Part shown: positions 34,579-43,782 of the stretch, one piece after another
Position numbering within the stretch: the stretch's first letter is position 1
How the letters are laid out: each line of letters begins with the position of its first letter
From: Laspinema palackyanum D2a
GTDB lineage: Bacteria > Cyanobacteriota > Cyanobacteriia > Cyanobacteriales > Laspinemataceae
DNA: 64,000 bases
Assembly: GCA_025370845.1 (NCBI GenBank)
Contig: JAMXFF010000038.1
Span: forward strand, 1-64,000
Direction: 5' to 3'
The notes under the pieces: generated by a model
What the model was told of the DNA's origin: nothing
Database searches by the model: none
The model's input: the letters and a program-made list of their open reading frames with translations, nothing else
Program-made: the position numbers and the translations under genes

Positions 34579-35094
34579 CTAAATATGTAATGATTCATGA
34601 TAGAAGGGTGAATAAAATACCAGAAAGCTCCCCGATAATTGCCTAAGTTTTTATAAAAACATAAAAATTTTCAAAATAGCGGCTCGTGCCGCTGTTTTAA
34701 CCTGGGCTAAACTTGTTCAATAACGCTAGTTTTGCTACTTTTGTTCACCTTATTTATAGTTTTTTTTAGGCAATACACATTCGTCTTTTTGCCAAAATTG
34801 GGTATAAAAAAAGCACGTTAGAGATAAATAGCGGGTAAGTAATTCCACGATTTTTGCGCTGATTCATGTAATTATTTTTACTCTTTTTTTACAGAGTTCC
34901 TAAGTTTCTAGCCAAAACTTGAACAAGAAATCCCCCACAGGGTAACTCGGTCCTCCATTGCCAGTATGGGTTGGGCAATCCGGCTCAATTGACGTACATT
35001 CGTGGCCGCGAAGACTGGGCTGAGGCATTGTAAAAGTGGTAAGATGTCTTTCTTATGCTAATGTAGATGTCTTATGTAGTTGTGGTAAACAACA

Positions 35095-35310
35095 AGTGTA
35101 CTACGTTAGCCCTCCCTTGAGTTGGCTTCGGTATTGTTTACCCAATCTTCAGTCTTTAACCACAGATTAGGGCCAGAAAGCCCCTGAGAGGTGCGATTTA
35201 TCTAATCCTGAACGGACCTTTTAGGCAAACCAACGGCTTGAAACCCCCGCCTGAGCTAATTTACCCAACCGATCCCCGCCTTTGGGGGTGAAGAGTTAGG
35301 CTTCGGAAGA
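35095..35310 (+). ncRNA. Candidate structured RNA (6S-like), tentative
   Basis: The segment contains GGGCCAGAAAGCCCCTGAGA, GATTAG paired with CTAATC about 30 nt later, CCTGAACGGACC, CGCCTGAGC and a terminal CCCCGCCTTTGGGG hairpin. The CCCTGAG and CCTGAGC boxes and length (~200 nt) recall 6S RNA, but a closing stem could not be established by eye. The strand is also uncertain. Confidence 0.25.
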
Positions 35311-35317
35311 GTGCCTC

Positions 35318-35323
35318 TATAAT
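35318..35323 (+). promoter_or_regulatory. Possible -10 element of the 7TM-HD gene
   Basis: TATAAT, 65 bp upstream of the ATG at 35388. A matching -35 is weak (TTAGGC, 16 bp upstream). Confidence 0.4.
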
Positions 35324-35387
35324 AGTGCATAACGCCTTGCCTTCTAGTCCTCGCAATCCTCTATTTTAGAACAGGCACGAGAGATCC

Positions 35388-37928
35388 ATGAGATCAATTC
35401 AGATGCTGACTCGGCAACTCGAACAATGGGGGAGAGATTGCGCCAACATTTACTCGCGCAATCTTTCCAAGAGCAATCGGCTGAAGAGAGGAACCCTCCC
35501 TCAAGGGTCCCCTCCGTCTTTGCCCCGCGAGTTACCCGCCCCTCCTGGTCCAGGTTCGACTAAACCGACGACTTGGACAAAGGGACTCCAATCTCGGATG
35601 AATAGCACAGTCCATTCCCCTGTAGCGGTTCTGCTGGCGGTGACTTGCCTCACCGCAACCATCGGACAGCGCTTTTACAATCAGCCGCAACTGGATGTAG
35701 GCACCATTGCCCCACAAACCTTTATCGCCCCGTTCGATGCTAGGGTAGAGGACACCAAAACCACCGAAGATAATCGCAGGGCGGCCCGCATTGGGTCCAG
35801 TCCGGTTTTAATGATCGATCGCCCCGTCTCTCAGCAGATTGAGAAAGTCCTCCAACGAGTGTTGGACGAAGGGACCCAATTGCGCCAAGTTGGGGGGCAA
35901 TTTCCCTTTGTGGATACAACCATCTTGTCTACTTCCACCCAGCTTTATCTGAGACAGGCGCAAGAGTGGGAATATAACGTGGTGGTGAGGGCAGCCGGAG
36001 AAGATGCGCCAATGGGGGACATCCCCGGTAATTCTGACCCGGACCTCAATAACTCGTCTCCGGCAGATTGGGCGGTGGAACGGGGTTTGTTAACGGACGC
36101 CGGACAGCAAGCGGTGATGGAACTGCAAGCGTACCGCAAACGCGGGGGGTCGGTGCCCTTTTCCGGATTGGTTGAGCAAATTTCCCAGGCGCGTCAAACT
36201 TACCGATTAGCGGTGGCGGCGATCGCCGATACAACCAGTGTCGCCTCAACCCATATTTACGGTCTCAATTTATTTGAACTCTCCGATGAAGAGTGGATTC
36301 AAACTCAATCGGGTCTCCACAATGCCTTAAAGCGGATGTTGTCCCAAGGGATTCCAGGGGGACTGCCGAAAAATATTCTGCAAATGGCGGTGATGATCCA
36401 GTTGGAGGGTCAGGTACCACAGGGGGCAATGGAACTCTCTCAGAATTTGTTGTTAGAGGTCCTACAGCCTAATTTAATCAAAGATTTAGAACGCACCCGA
36501 GTCCGAGCTGAACAAGCGGCCCTGGAAGTCAAGCCGGTTTTTGTCAGCGTTGAACAAGGGGAGGTGATTATTGAACAGGGTGAAGCGATTTCTCAGTCGC
36601 AATTTGTGCTGCTCGATCGCTTTGATATGAGTCGCCGCGAAATTAATTGGGTGGGACTCTTTGGGTTTGGGGGAACGGTGACGATCGCCGTGGGGATTTT
36701 TTGGCTGACGGAACGGAGGGTTCATCCGAAGTTACGACGGCGCGATCGCTGTCTGGTGTTACTCCTCTCCGTGACGGCCCCCCTGCTGATTTCTCTGGGG
36801 ATTCCTTACACCACCTTACCGGCAGTCGGGTTATTACTCGGCAGTTTCTACGGGTCCATCCTCTCGGGGACTGTTGTGGGACTCCTGAGTGTCCTCTTAC
36901 CCCTAGGCATGGAAATCGAGTGGACTTATTTGCTGGCGAATGCGGCAGCGGGTTTAATCAGTGGTATCCTCGCCGGACGAATGCGATCGCGAGAAGAACT
37001 GGCAATGGTTGGGGGTGTGGCCGGTTTAACCCAAGGTGGAGTTTACCTCATTGGCAGCCTGATTCCCAGTGCCACCGCCGGGACAATTTGGTACACCATT
37101 CTTGGGGCTGCTGGGATTCAGGCGATCGCTGGGGTCTCCTGGAGTATCGTCGCCCTGGGCTTGAGTCCCTATCTCGAACATCTATTTGACCTGGTAACCC
37201 CCATCCGTCTGGCAGAACTGGCGAACCCCAATCGCCCCCTCTTAAAACGGTTGGCTTCCGAAGCGCCGGGGACCTTCCAACATACCCTGTTTGTCGCCAC
37301 CCTCGCCGAAGCTGCCGCCAAGGAACTCGGCTGTAATGTGGAATTGATTCGGACGGGTACACTGTATCATGATATCGGAAAAATGCACGACCCCCAAGGG
37401 TTTATCGAAAACCAAATGGGGGGACCGAACAAACATGATGAAATTGATGACCCTTGGGAAAGTGCGGCCATTATTAAAAAGCACGTCAGCGAAGGGTTGG
37501 TGATGGCGCGAAAATTCCGCTTACCCAAAGCCATTCAAGCCTTTATTCCCGAACATCAAGGCACGATGTTGATTGCTTATTTTTATCATCAAGCGCAACA
37601 ACGTGCTCAAAAAGAAGGGCGAGAAGTCCGGGATGAAGATTTCCGCTATGATGGTCCGATTCCCCAATCGCGCGAAACGGCGATCGTCATGTTGGCGGAC
37701 TCTTGTGAGGCAGCCTTACGCAGTCTCAAGGATGTCAGCGAAGAGGAAGCCCTGAATATGGTGAATAAAATTCTCAAAGCCCGGTGGCAAGACAATCAAC
37801 TGGGTGAGTCCGGTCTGAAACGGGAAGAAATGCCGAAAATTGCCGAAATCTTTGTGAGGGTTTGGCAACAGTTCAATCACAAACGGATTGCTTATCCCAA
37901 AGCGGCGCTTTCTCTCCCGTCGAAGTAG
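35388..37928 (+). CDS. 7TM-HD family membrane phosphohydrolase (PgpH/YqfF-like)
   Basis: An 846-residue protein. A membrane helix near residue 80 precedes the extracellular 7TMR-HDED domain (~95-420: FIAPFDARVEDTKTTEDNRR; LKRMLSQGIPGGLP). Seven membrane helices occupy ~425-610. The cytoplasmic HD domain follows, with FQHTLFVATLAEAAA, RTGTLYHDIGKMHDP (His661-Asp662), IKKHVSEG and DSCEAALRSL. PgpH-type proteins hydrolyse cyclic di-AMP; this one has the HDIG catalytic motif, so a c-di-AMP phosphodiesterase role is the best inference. The N-terminal ~70 residues are polar and Pro-rich, and specific to this group. Confidence 0.9.
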   Translation: MRSIQMLTRQLEQWGRDCANIYSRNLSKSNRLKRGTLPQGSPPSLPRELPAPPGPGSTKPTTWTKGLQSRMNSTVHSPVAVLLAVTCLTATIGQRFYNQPQLDVGTIAPQTFIAPFDARVEDTKTTEDNRRAARIGSSPVLMIDRPVSQQIEKVLQRVLDEGTQLRQVGGQFPFVDTTILSTSTQLYLRQAQEWEYNVVVRAAGEDAPMGDIPGNSDPDLNNSSPADWAVERGLLTDAGQQAVMELQAYRKRGGSVPFSGLVEQISQARQTYRLAVAAIADTTSVASTHIYGLNLFELSDEEWIQTQSGLHNALKRMLSQGIPGGLPKNILQMAVMIQLEGQVPQGAMELSQNLLLEVLQPNLIKDLERTRVRAEQAALEVKPVFVSVEQGEVIIEQGEAISQSQFVLLDRFDMSRREINWVGLFGFGGTVTIAVGIFWLTERRVHPKLRRRDRCLVLLLSVTAPLLISLGIPYTTLPAVGLLLGSFYGSILSGTVVGLLSVLLPLGMEIEWTYLLANAAAGLISGILAGRMRSREELAMVGGVAGLTQGGVYLIGSLIPSATAGTIWYTILGAAGIQAIAGVSWSIVALGLSPYLEHLFDLVTPIRLAELANPNRPLLKRLASEAPGTFQHTLFVATLAEAAAKELGCNVELIRTGTLYHDIGKMHDPQGFIENQMGGPNKHDEIDDPWESAAIIKKHVSEGLVMARKFRLPKAIQAFIPEHQGTMLIAYFYHQAQQRAQKEGREVRDEDFRYDGPIPQSRETAIVMLADSCEAALRSLKDVSEEEALNMVNKILKARWQDNQLGESGLKREEMPKIAEIFVRVWQQFNHKRIAYPKAALSLPSK

Positions 37929-37959
37929 GGGGAGGGGTAAATTAACCCCCTGCTTATCC

Positions 37960-38820
37960 TTACCCTTTAACTCCGGTCCCGGCATCCGTGGGGACAATGT
38001 ACTGCTGCAAGAGGAGAAATAAGAGTAAGACTGGGGCGATGGCGATCGTTGACCCCGCCGCAATCAACCGCCAATCTAAGGAAAATGTCCCTTCTAATCG
38101 CGCCACCCCTAGGGGCAATGTATAAAATTCTGGGCGGTCAATTACCAGTAACGGCCACAGGAAATCACTCCATGACCCGATAAAGACAAACAGCGCTAAT
38201 GTCACTAGGGCGGGTCTCACTGCCGGAATCATCACATTCCACCAAATCCCTAATTCTGAACAGCCATCCATTCGTCCTGCTTCTTCTAACTCTTTCGGAA
38301 CGCCTTGAAAGGCTTGGCGCAATAAAAAAATGCCAAAGGCTGAGGCGAGAGAGGGGAAGATAATCCCTAAATAAGTGTTTTTTAATCCCAATTGGACGGT
38401 TAAAATATACAAAGGAATCATCACAATTTGAAAGGGAATCATAATGGTCGAGACTATCCCGGAAAAAATTAGATTCCTCCCCGGAAATTCTAATCGGGCC
38501 AGGGGATAAGCCGCTAAGGCACAAAATATCACATTAAAACTTACCGTTAGGACCGCAACCAGAGTGCTATTAAACAGATATTGTCCGAAGGGACTCGCTT
38601 GCCATACCCGGACAAAGTTCTGGAAGGTGGGTTCTGCGGGGAGGAATTGCGGAGGAACTTGAAAGATGTTTTCACTCGGGGATTTGAAGGCGGTACTAAT
38701 CAGCCAAATTAGGGGGAGTAGGGTGAAGAAGGCGATCGCACTCAACAGGGCATAAAGGCCCAACCGTCTCCATCGGGAGTGGGTTTGACGCGAAGCGGTC
38801 AGTTTGAGGGAATCTTTCAT
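37960..38820 (-). CDS. Carbohydrate ABC transporter permease (MalG-type)
   Basis: The ATG at 38820 gives 286 residues; the longer frame to 38886 adds an unlikely leader. Six membrane helices are visible, and the EAA loop reads EEAGRMDGCSELGIWWNVMI, which docks to the ATPase. N-terminal FKSPSENIFQVPPQFLPAEP and YLFNSTLVAVLTVSFNVIFC are typical of the MalG/UgpE subfamily. No partner permease, binding protein or ATPase is adjacent, so its complex must be encoded elsewhere. The substrate is unknown. It is convergent with the 7TM-HD gene, with stops 32 bp apart. Confidence 0.88.
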   Translation of the reverse strand: MKDSLKLTASRQTHSRWRRLGLYALLSAIAFFTLLPLIWLISTAFKSPSENIFQVPPQFLPAEPTFQNFVRVWQASPFGQYLFNSTLVAVLTVSFNVIFCALAAYPLARLEFPGRNLIFSGIVSTIMIPFQIVMIPLYILTVQLGLKNTYLGIIFPSLASAFGIFLLRQAFQGVPKELEEAGRMDGCSELGIWWNVMIPAVRPALVTLALFVFIGSWSDFLWPLLVIDRPEFYTLPLGVARLEGTFSLDWRLIAAGSTIAIAPVLLLFLLLQQYIVPTDAGTGVKG

Positions 38821-39007
38821 AGAGGTTAGCCTGGAAAGTTGAGAATAAAGACAATTAAAGTGATTTGAACGTGAATATCTTAACACAAAAACCCGTTTTG
38901 TTCGGCCATCCTATCGGATTTTTCTTATTTTAAAACTTTAAAAAACCTCTAAATTCATCCAAAATGCTACCCCTTCAATTAAAGTTTCTTGTTATTTCTA
39001 TAAAACC

Positions 39008-40915
39008 TTAACACTTAAAAATTACCAACGTAATATCATCCCGTAAGGCCACCTCTCCAATAAACTGATTAAAATCTCCTAAAACAGCCTGTTTTATTTC
39101 CTCGGAAGAGTGAGACCAAGATTGCCTCAAAACGTCACATAATCTCTCAATTCCATACATTCGTTTCGCCTCATTCCGGGCTTCGGTAATGCCATCGGTA
39201 TAAAGCACCACTCCATCCCCCGGTCCGAGGTCAAGGGTTAAATAATTTAAAAATGGGGTGATATCCTCTTCTAGTCCGATGGGTAAGCCTAAATCCATCG
39301 TGTCAATGCGCTCAAGGGTCCCGTTGGCCCGACCGATAATCACCTCTTCATGTTGACCACTAATAATTAAGTGGAAATTTGCATAATTAATCAGGGATAA
39401 AGTAATATTTTTATCACTGTTCATTCGCGCAATATTTTTATATAATGTTTTATTCAAGATATTTAATATTTCGATGAAGTTATGACTGTCTGATTCAATT
39501 AAGGTGCGGACCGCGACTTGAGTCATCACCATTAAAATCCCACTTTCTAAGCCATGTCCTGTGACATCGCCAATGCAAAAGGTAATTCCTCCGGGATGGG
39601 GGAGAATATCGTAATAATCTCCCCCCACTTCTGTGGCAGACTGAATATATGTGGCGATATCTAGTTCTTCAATTTCTTGGAGTTCTTCGGGTTTAGGTAA
39701 AACCATGTTCTGAATTTCCGTGAGAATGAGTAATTCGGCTTCCATGCGGCCATTCTCAAGAGTGAGTTTGTGATTTAATGCGGTGATAAGTTGATTGGCT
39801 TTGGCTAATTCCTTCGTGCGTTCTTTGACCTTTTCTTCTAATTGGTCAAACAAGTCTTTGAGTTGGTGAGCCATTGCATTAAAAGATTGGGCCAGCAGGC
39901 CAATTTCATCCTGCTTTTTAGCAATAACAGATTGACCTAAATCTCCTTGGGCAGTTAATTGAACCGCCCGGTTTAACTGTCGAATGGGTTGGATGGTTTG
40001 GGTGGCAATCACCCAAGTGATTCCACTAACCGCGATGAGGACACCCACAGCAAGGACGATAGAAAATTGCCAAAATTGGTTAACTTGAGTTAAAATTTCT
40101 GACTTTTGTTGTTGGACGATCGCCCCCCATCCGTTCGGTAAGGAAATGCTATAAGACACCCATTTATTCTGGTCACTATCCTCAAAAATAAGTAAACCGG
40201 AACGACCGTTGATCAGAGATTTGACCGGGGGATATTCATGAAAGTCTTGTAAGGCTTTAAATTGATGAGAGTGAGGATGGGCGAGGATTTTACCCTGGGA
40301 ATCTACGACAAACGCATACCCAGTTTTACCCACCTGAATCGCTTGGACTTGTTGCGTGACTTCCGTCAGAGTGATGGCTAAAGCGAGAACGCCCACGATT
40401 TCCGGTTTCTCGCCATAAAATGTCTGTTTAATGGGAGTGGAAAAAACAATAGCAGGTTTGTCTAAGGTTCGTCCTAGGAGAATTTCTCGGGAGACTTCTT
40501 GTCCAGCGATCGCCCGTTTAAAATAGTTGCGATCGCCATAGTATTTGAGAGGTTTGCGATCGCTGCGGGCCACATTGAATCCATCAGTATCCAGGGTATT
40601 AATTAGATACATATCTGGATACACGGCAATCCCCGCCTGCAAAACAGGTTCTTGTTCAGATCCATACATATCCTGGATAGCCGGTTGTAAATTCAAATTA
40701 TTCATGATTTGCACGACTTTTTCATCCCATTGGGTAACTTTATGGGCGAGAGAGTTCGCTTGCAATATCAGTTTGTCTTCCGCCTCCTTTCGGAGAATTT
40801 GACTCCCTTGATAGCTGGCAATCAGCAGAGTTCCAAACATGGGAAGAACAACGGATCCAGAAATTAACAGGGTCAACCGCCAACGCAGACTGGTTTTGAA
40901 TAATAACGCAACCAT
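39008..40915 (-). CDS. Sensor phosphatase: Cache-HAMP-PP2C (RsbU/SpoIIE-like)
   Basis: A 635-residue protein. Membrane helix 1 is at ~11-32, then an extracytoplasmic double-Cache domain (~40-275: YYGDRNYFKRAIAGQEVSRE; VGKTGYAFVVDSQGKILAHP), helix 2 (~280-303), HAMP (~304-358: IRQLNRAVQLTAQGDLG), a coiled coil and a C-terminal PP2C/SpoIIE domain. Metal-binding acids are visible in VGGDYYDI, CIGDVTGHG, LYTDGITEARN and LRDDITLVIF. Such proteins dephosphorylate STAS anti-anti-sigma factors in partner switching. A STAS protein (53439) and SigF (55934) are in the window but 14-17 kb away. Confidence 0.9.
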   Translation of the reverse strand: MVALLFKTSLRWRLTLLISGSVVLPMFGTLLIASYQGSQILRKEAEDKLILQANSLAHKVTQWDEKVVQIMNNLNLQPAIQDMYGSEQEPVLQAGIAVYPDMYLINTLDTDGFNVARSDRKPLKYYGDRNYFKRAIAGQEVSREILLGRTLDKPAIVFSTPIKQTFYGEKPEIVGVLALAITLTEVTQQVQAIQVGKTGYAFVVDSQGKILAHPHSHQFKALQDFHEYPPVKSLINGRSGLLIFEDSDQNKWVSYSISLPNGWGAIVQQQKSEILTQVNQFWQFSIVLAVGVLIAVSGITWVIATQTIQPIRQLNRAVQLTAQGDLGQSVIAKKQDEIGLLAQSFNAMAHQLKDLFDQLEEKVKERTKELAKANQLITALNHKLTLENGRMEAELLILTEIQNMVLPKPEELQEIEELDIATYIQSATEVGGDYYDILPHPGGITFCIGDVTGHGLESGILMVMTQVAVRTLIESDSHNFIEILNILNKTLYKNIARMNSDKNITLSLINYANFHLIISGQHEEVIIGRANGTLERIDTMDLGLPIGLEEDITPFLNYLTLDLGPGDGVVLYTDGITEARNEAKRMYGIERLCDVLRQSWSHSSEEIKQAVLGDFNQFIGEVALRDDITLVIFKC

Positions 40916-41671
40916 GTTTTACAGTTTCCAGGGGTAGAGGAGATGAGAAGTTAAATGGGAGAAGGATCAATTCTCCCCGGTGATCGGGATAAATCATTCC
41001 AGGGGATTCTCCCTTCAAATTCTCGGGAAGGTGATCCAGCAACTGCCCCAGGAATCAGCTAAACCTTGGGAATATCTCTCCTTTGCCGTTGCGATCGCTT
41101 ATCCCTTAATTGGCCAGTTTTATCCGATTTGCACCCCGATTAAGAACCGTTAAGCTTGCTTGTTTTCCGATTAGTAAAGGAATTTACACCTATTATTTAT
41201 TTTATCCTCCTCCATCCCACCGGGTCAAGAGTTTCGACCCCGTGGGGTGGGGTCATGGAAAATCGGAGAGGGTTTGACGGAAGACTGCTCTTTTTTAAGG
41301 CGATAATTTCTGGTGTTCTAGTACAATTTATCCCCTATTAGATGCGCTGACCCTGCCAAAAATGTCGTTTTTGCGTAAGTGAGCGGCAGCAGGGCCGATC
41401 GCCTGCTGGATTTCAATTCCCACAGATTGGCGCTTTTGTTGCACGGATACCTTACCTGGATAACCGATCGCCTCCTAGACATGGGTCACAAATTGGTGGC
41501 AGTTATCAACAATTTCCAGCCATTAAATGGGGTCAAAAAATTTATTCTGCCTAAAGTCTACATCCTCGTTGATCCAGATGAAACAAAGGACAAAGGACCA
41601 ATGACAAAGCACAAATTGTCATAAACCCTTAAATTTTCCCAAATAAACTGCGCTTTTCTCTCCCCTCTCCC
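40916..41671. other. Intergenic region, no gene recognised
   Basis: About 755 bp. A short imperfect palindrome lies near 41225-41250 (TTTCGACCCCGTGGGGTGGG). Frames near 41379-41624 are open but have no ribosome site and no familiar motif. The end (ACAAAGGACAAAGGACC) is low-complexity. Confidence 0.5.
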
Positions 41672-42268
41672 TCATTCCGATAGGATTGCTCTCAACCCAA
41701 CTTCGGTACAAACTCCCTGCAAGGGTTTATCCCAGGAAGCGATGGGTAGCTGGAGTAAATCGCCAAAATTGAATAAAATACCTATGGTGGGTTTAGACTG
41801 CCATTGGGGAAGAGACAGCAGGCGATCGTAAAATCCACCGCCATATCCGAGGCGATACCCCTGGCGATCGCATCCCACTGATGGGACTAAAATTAAATCC
41901 ACTTCCTCCGCTGTCAAGATAGGCGCATCCGGTAGCGGTTCTAAAATTCCATATTTCCCCGGTTGTAGCGCATCCCCAATACGGTAGCGATGCCAAACTA
42001 ACTGCTTGTTAACACAACGAGGCAGTCCCCATTGATGATTGGTATCCGTGAATAAAGAACTTAAATCCGGTTCTTGGCGAAAACTAATATAGGCTAAAAT
42101 CGTTAGGGAACGCTGATATAAATCTGAAGATTTTAGATGGTGACAAAGGCGATCACTTTTCTCCTGCCATTCTGCTGGAGAAAGTGCTTTTCGCTTTTGG
42201 AGTAACTTCAGTCTGAGTTCGGCTTTCTCCAGTTGAGGGTCGAGATACCTTGGGGAATTGTCCATCAT
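41672..42268 (-). CDS. 5-formyltetrahydrofolate cyclo-ligase
   Basis: The protein (198 residues from the ATG at 42268; an in-frame TTG lies at 42292) converts 5-formyl-THF to 5,10-methenyl-THF with ATP. The C-terminal signature LILVPSVGCDRQGYRLGYGG followed by GFYDRLL is complete, and the N-terminal KAELRLKLLQKRKALSPAEW is typical. It acts in the cytoplasm in one-carbon metabolism. Two adjacent ATG codons (42268, 42265) are equivalent starts. It is flanked by spacers and is probably monocistronic. Confidence 0.92.
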   Translation of the reverse strand: MMDNSPRYLDPQLEKAELRLKLLQKRKALSPAEWQEKSDRLCHHLKSSDLYQRSLTILAYISFRQEPDLSSLFTDTNHQWGLPRCVNKQLVWHRYRIGDALQPGKYGILEPLPDAPILTAEEVDLILVPSVGCDRQGYRLGYGGGFYDRLLSLPQWQSKPTIGILFNFGDLLQLPIASWDKPLQGVCTEVGLRAILSE

Positions 42269-42414
42269 AAAATTGTGACCTAAATCGCACAAATTTTAAC
42301 ATTAAATTCTAAAAAATGTAGAGGCGATTCGCGCATCGCCTCTACATTTAAGGGGTATTCTAAAAACAGGATAATCCGCTATCATTAGCCGTTTCTAGTC
42401 ACCAAAATTGCTAC

Positions 42415-43359
<945 letters not shown>

Positions 43360-43444
43360 TTAGCTTGACCTCTGATACTTAATACTTGAACGAGGCGGCG
43401 ATCGCACTTTACCTTGATTGGAGAAGAGGTCCCCTCCCTACCCC

Positions 43445-43751
43445 CTTACAAGAGTAGGTTTTTCACGCTTAAGAACACCTCCGGTCCCCTCCCCTTGGCA
43501 AGGGGAGGGTTAGGGTGGGGTTCTTCTGACGTAGAGATCGTCACTTGCGCGGCACTCTTAACGGTTTAATCACCTGTATGGAGGCTGCTGTTCAAACCTC
43601 TTTTCTCGTGAGGTGGAGATCGCTGCTCACTATGACCCTCTTGTGCTCACTAATTCTTCCTGACATGGTGCAAGCCACATCAAGAGGACCCCACCCTAAC
43701 CCTCCCCTTGCCAAGGGGAGGGGACCGGAAGTAAAAACCTACTCTTGTAAG
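43445..43751. mobile_element. Second MITE-like element, related to 9625-9962
   Basis: The ends are inverted copies beginning CTTACAAGAGTAGGTTTTT and containing the core CCCTCCCCTTGGCAAGGGGA. The right arm (~43682-43751) lacks about 13 bp that are present in the left arm. The ~160-bp interior differs from that of the first element. It sits between gmd and fcl, both minus-strand, and may interfere with their co-transcription. Confidence 0.75.
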
Positions 43752-43782
43752 TCTTGGGGAGGGGACTGGATTGAGTGGAGAA

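Larger units (their letters stand above)
34579..35387. other. Intergenic region with possible structured RNA and promoter
   Basis: AT-rich from 34600 to 34920 with several T runs; no gene was found. From about 35095 to 35310 the base composition changes and short pairings are possible (GGGCCAGAAAGCCC; GATTAG with CTAATC; CCCCGCCTTTGGGG). TATAAT at 35318-35323 may drive the 7TM-HD gene. Confidence 0.45.

Noticed and set aside
36647..37189. Second open frame within the 7TM-HD gene
   Set aside because: It is in another frame of a well-supported membrane-protein gene with clear domains.
41379..41624. 81-codon open frame in the spacer before the cyclo-ligase gene
   Set aside because: No ribosome site, no familiar motif, and a low-complexity ending; not supported as a gene.
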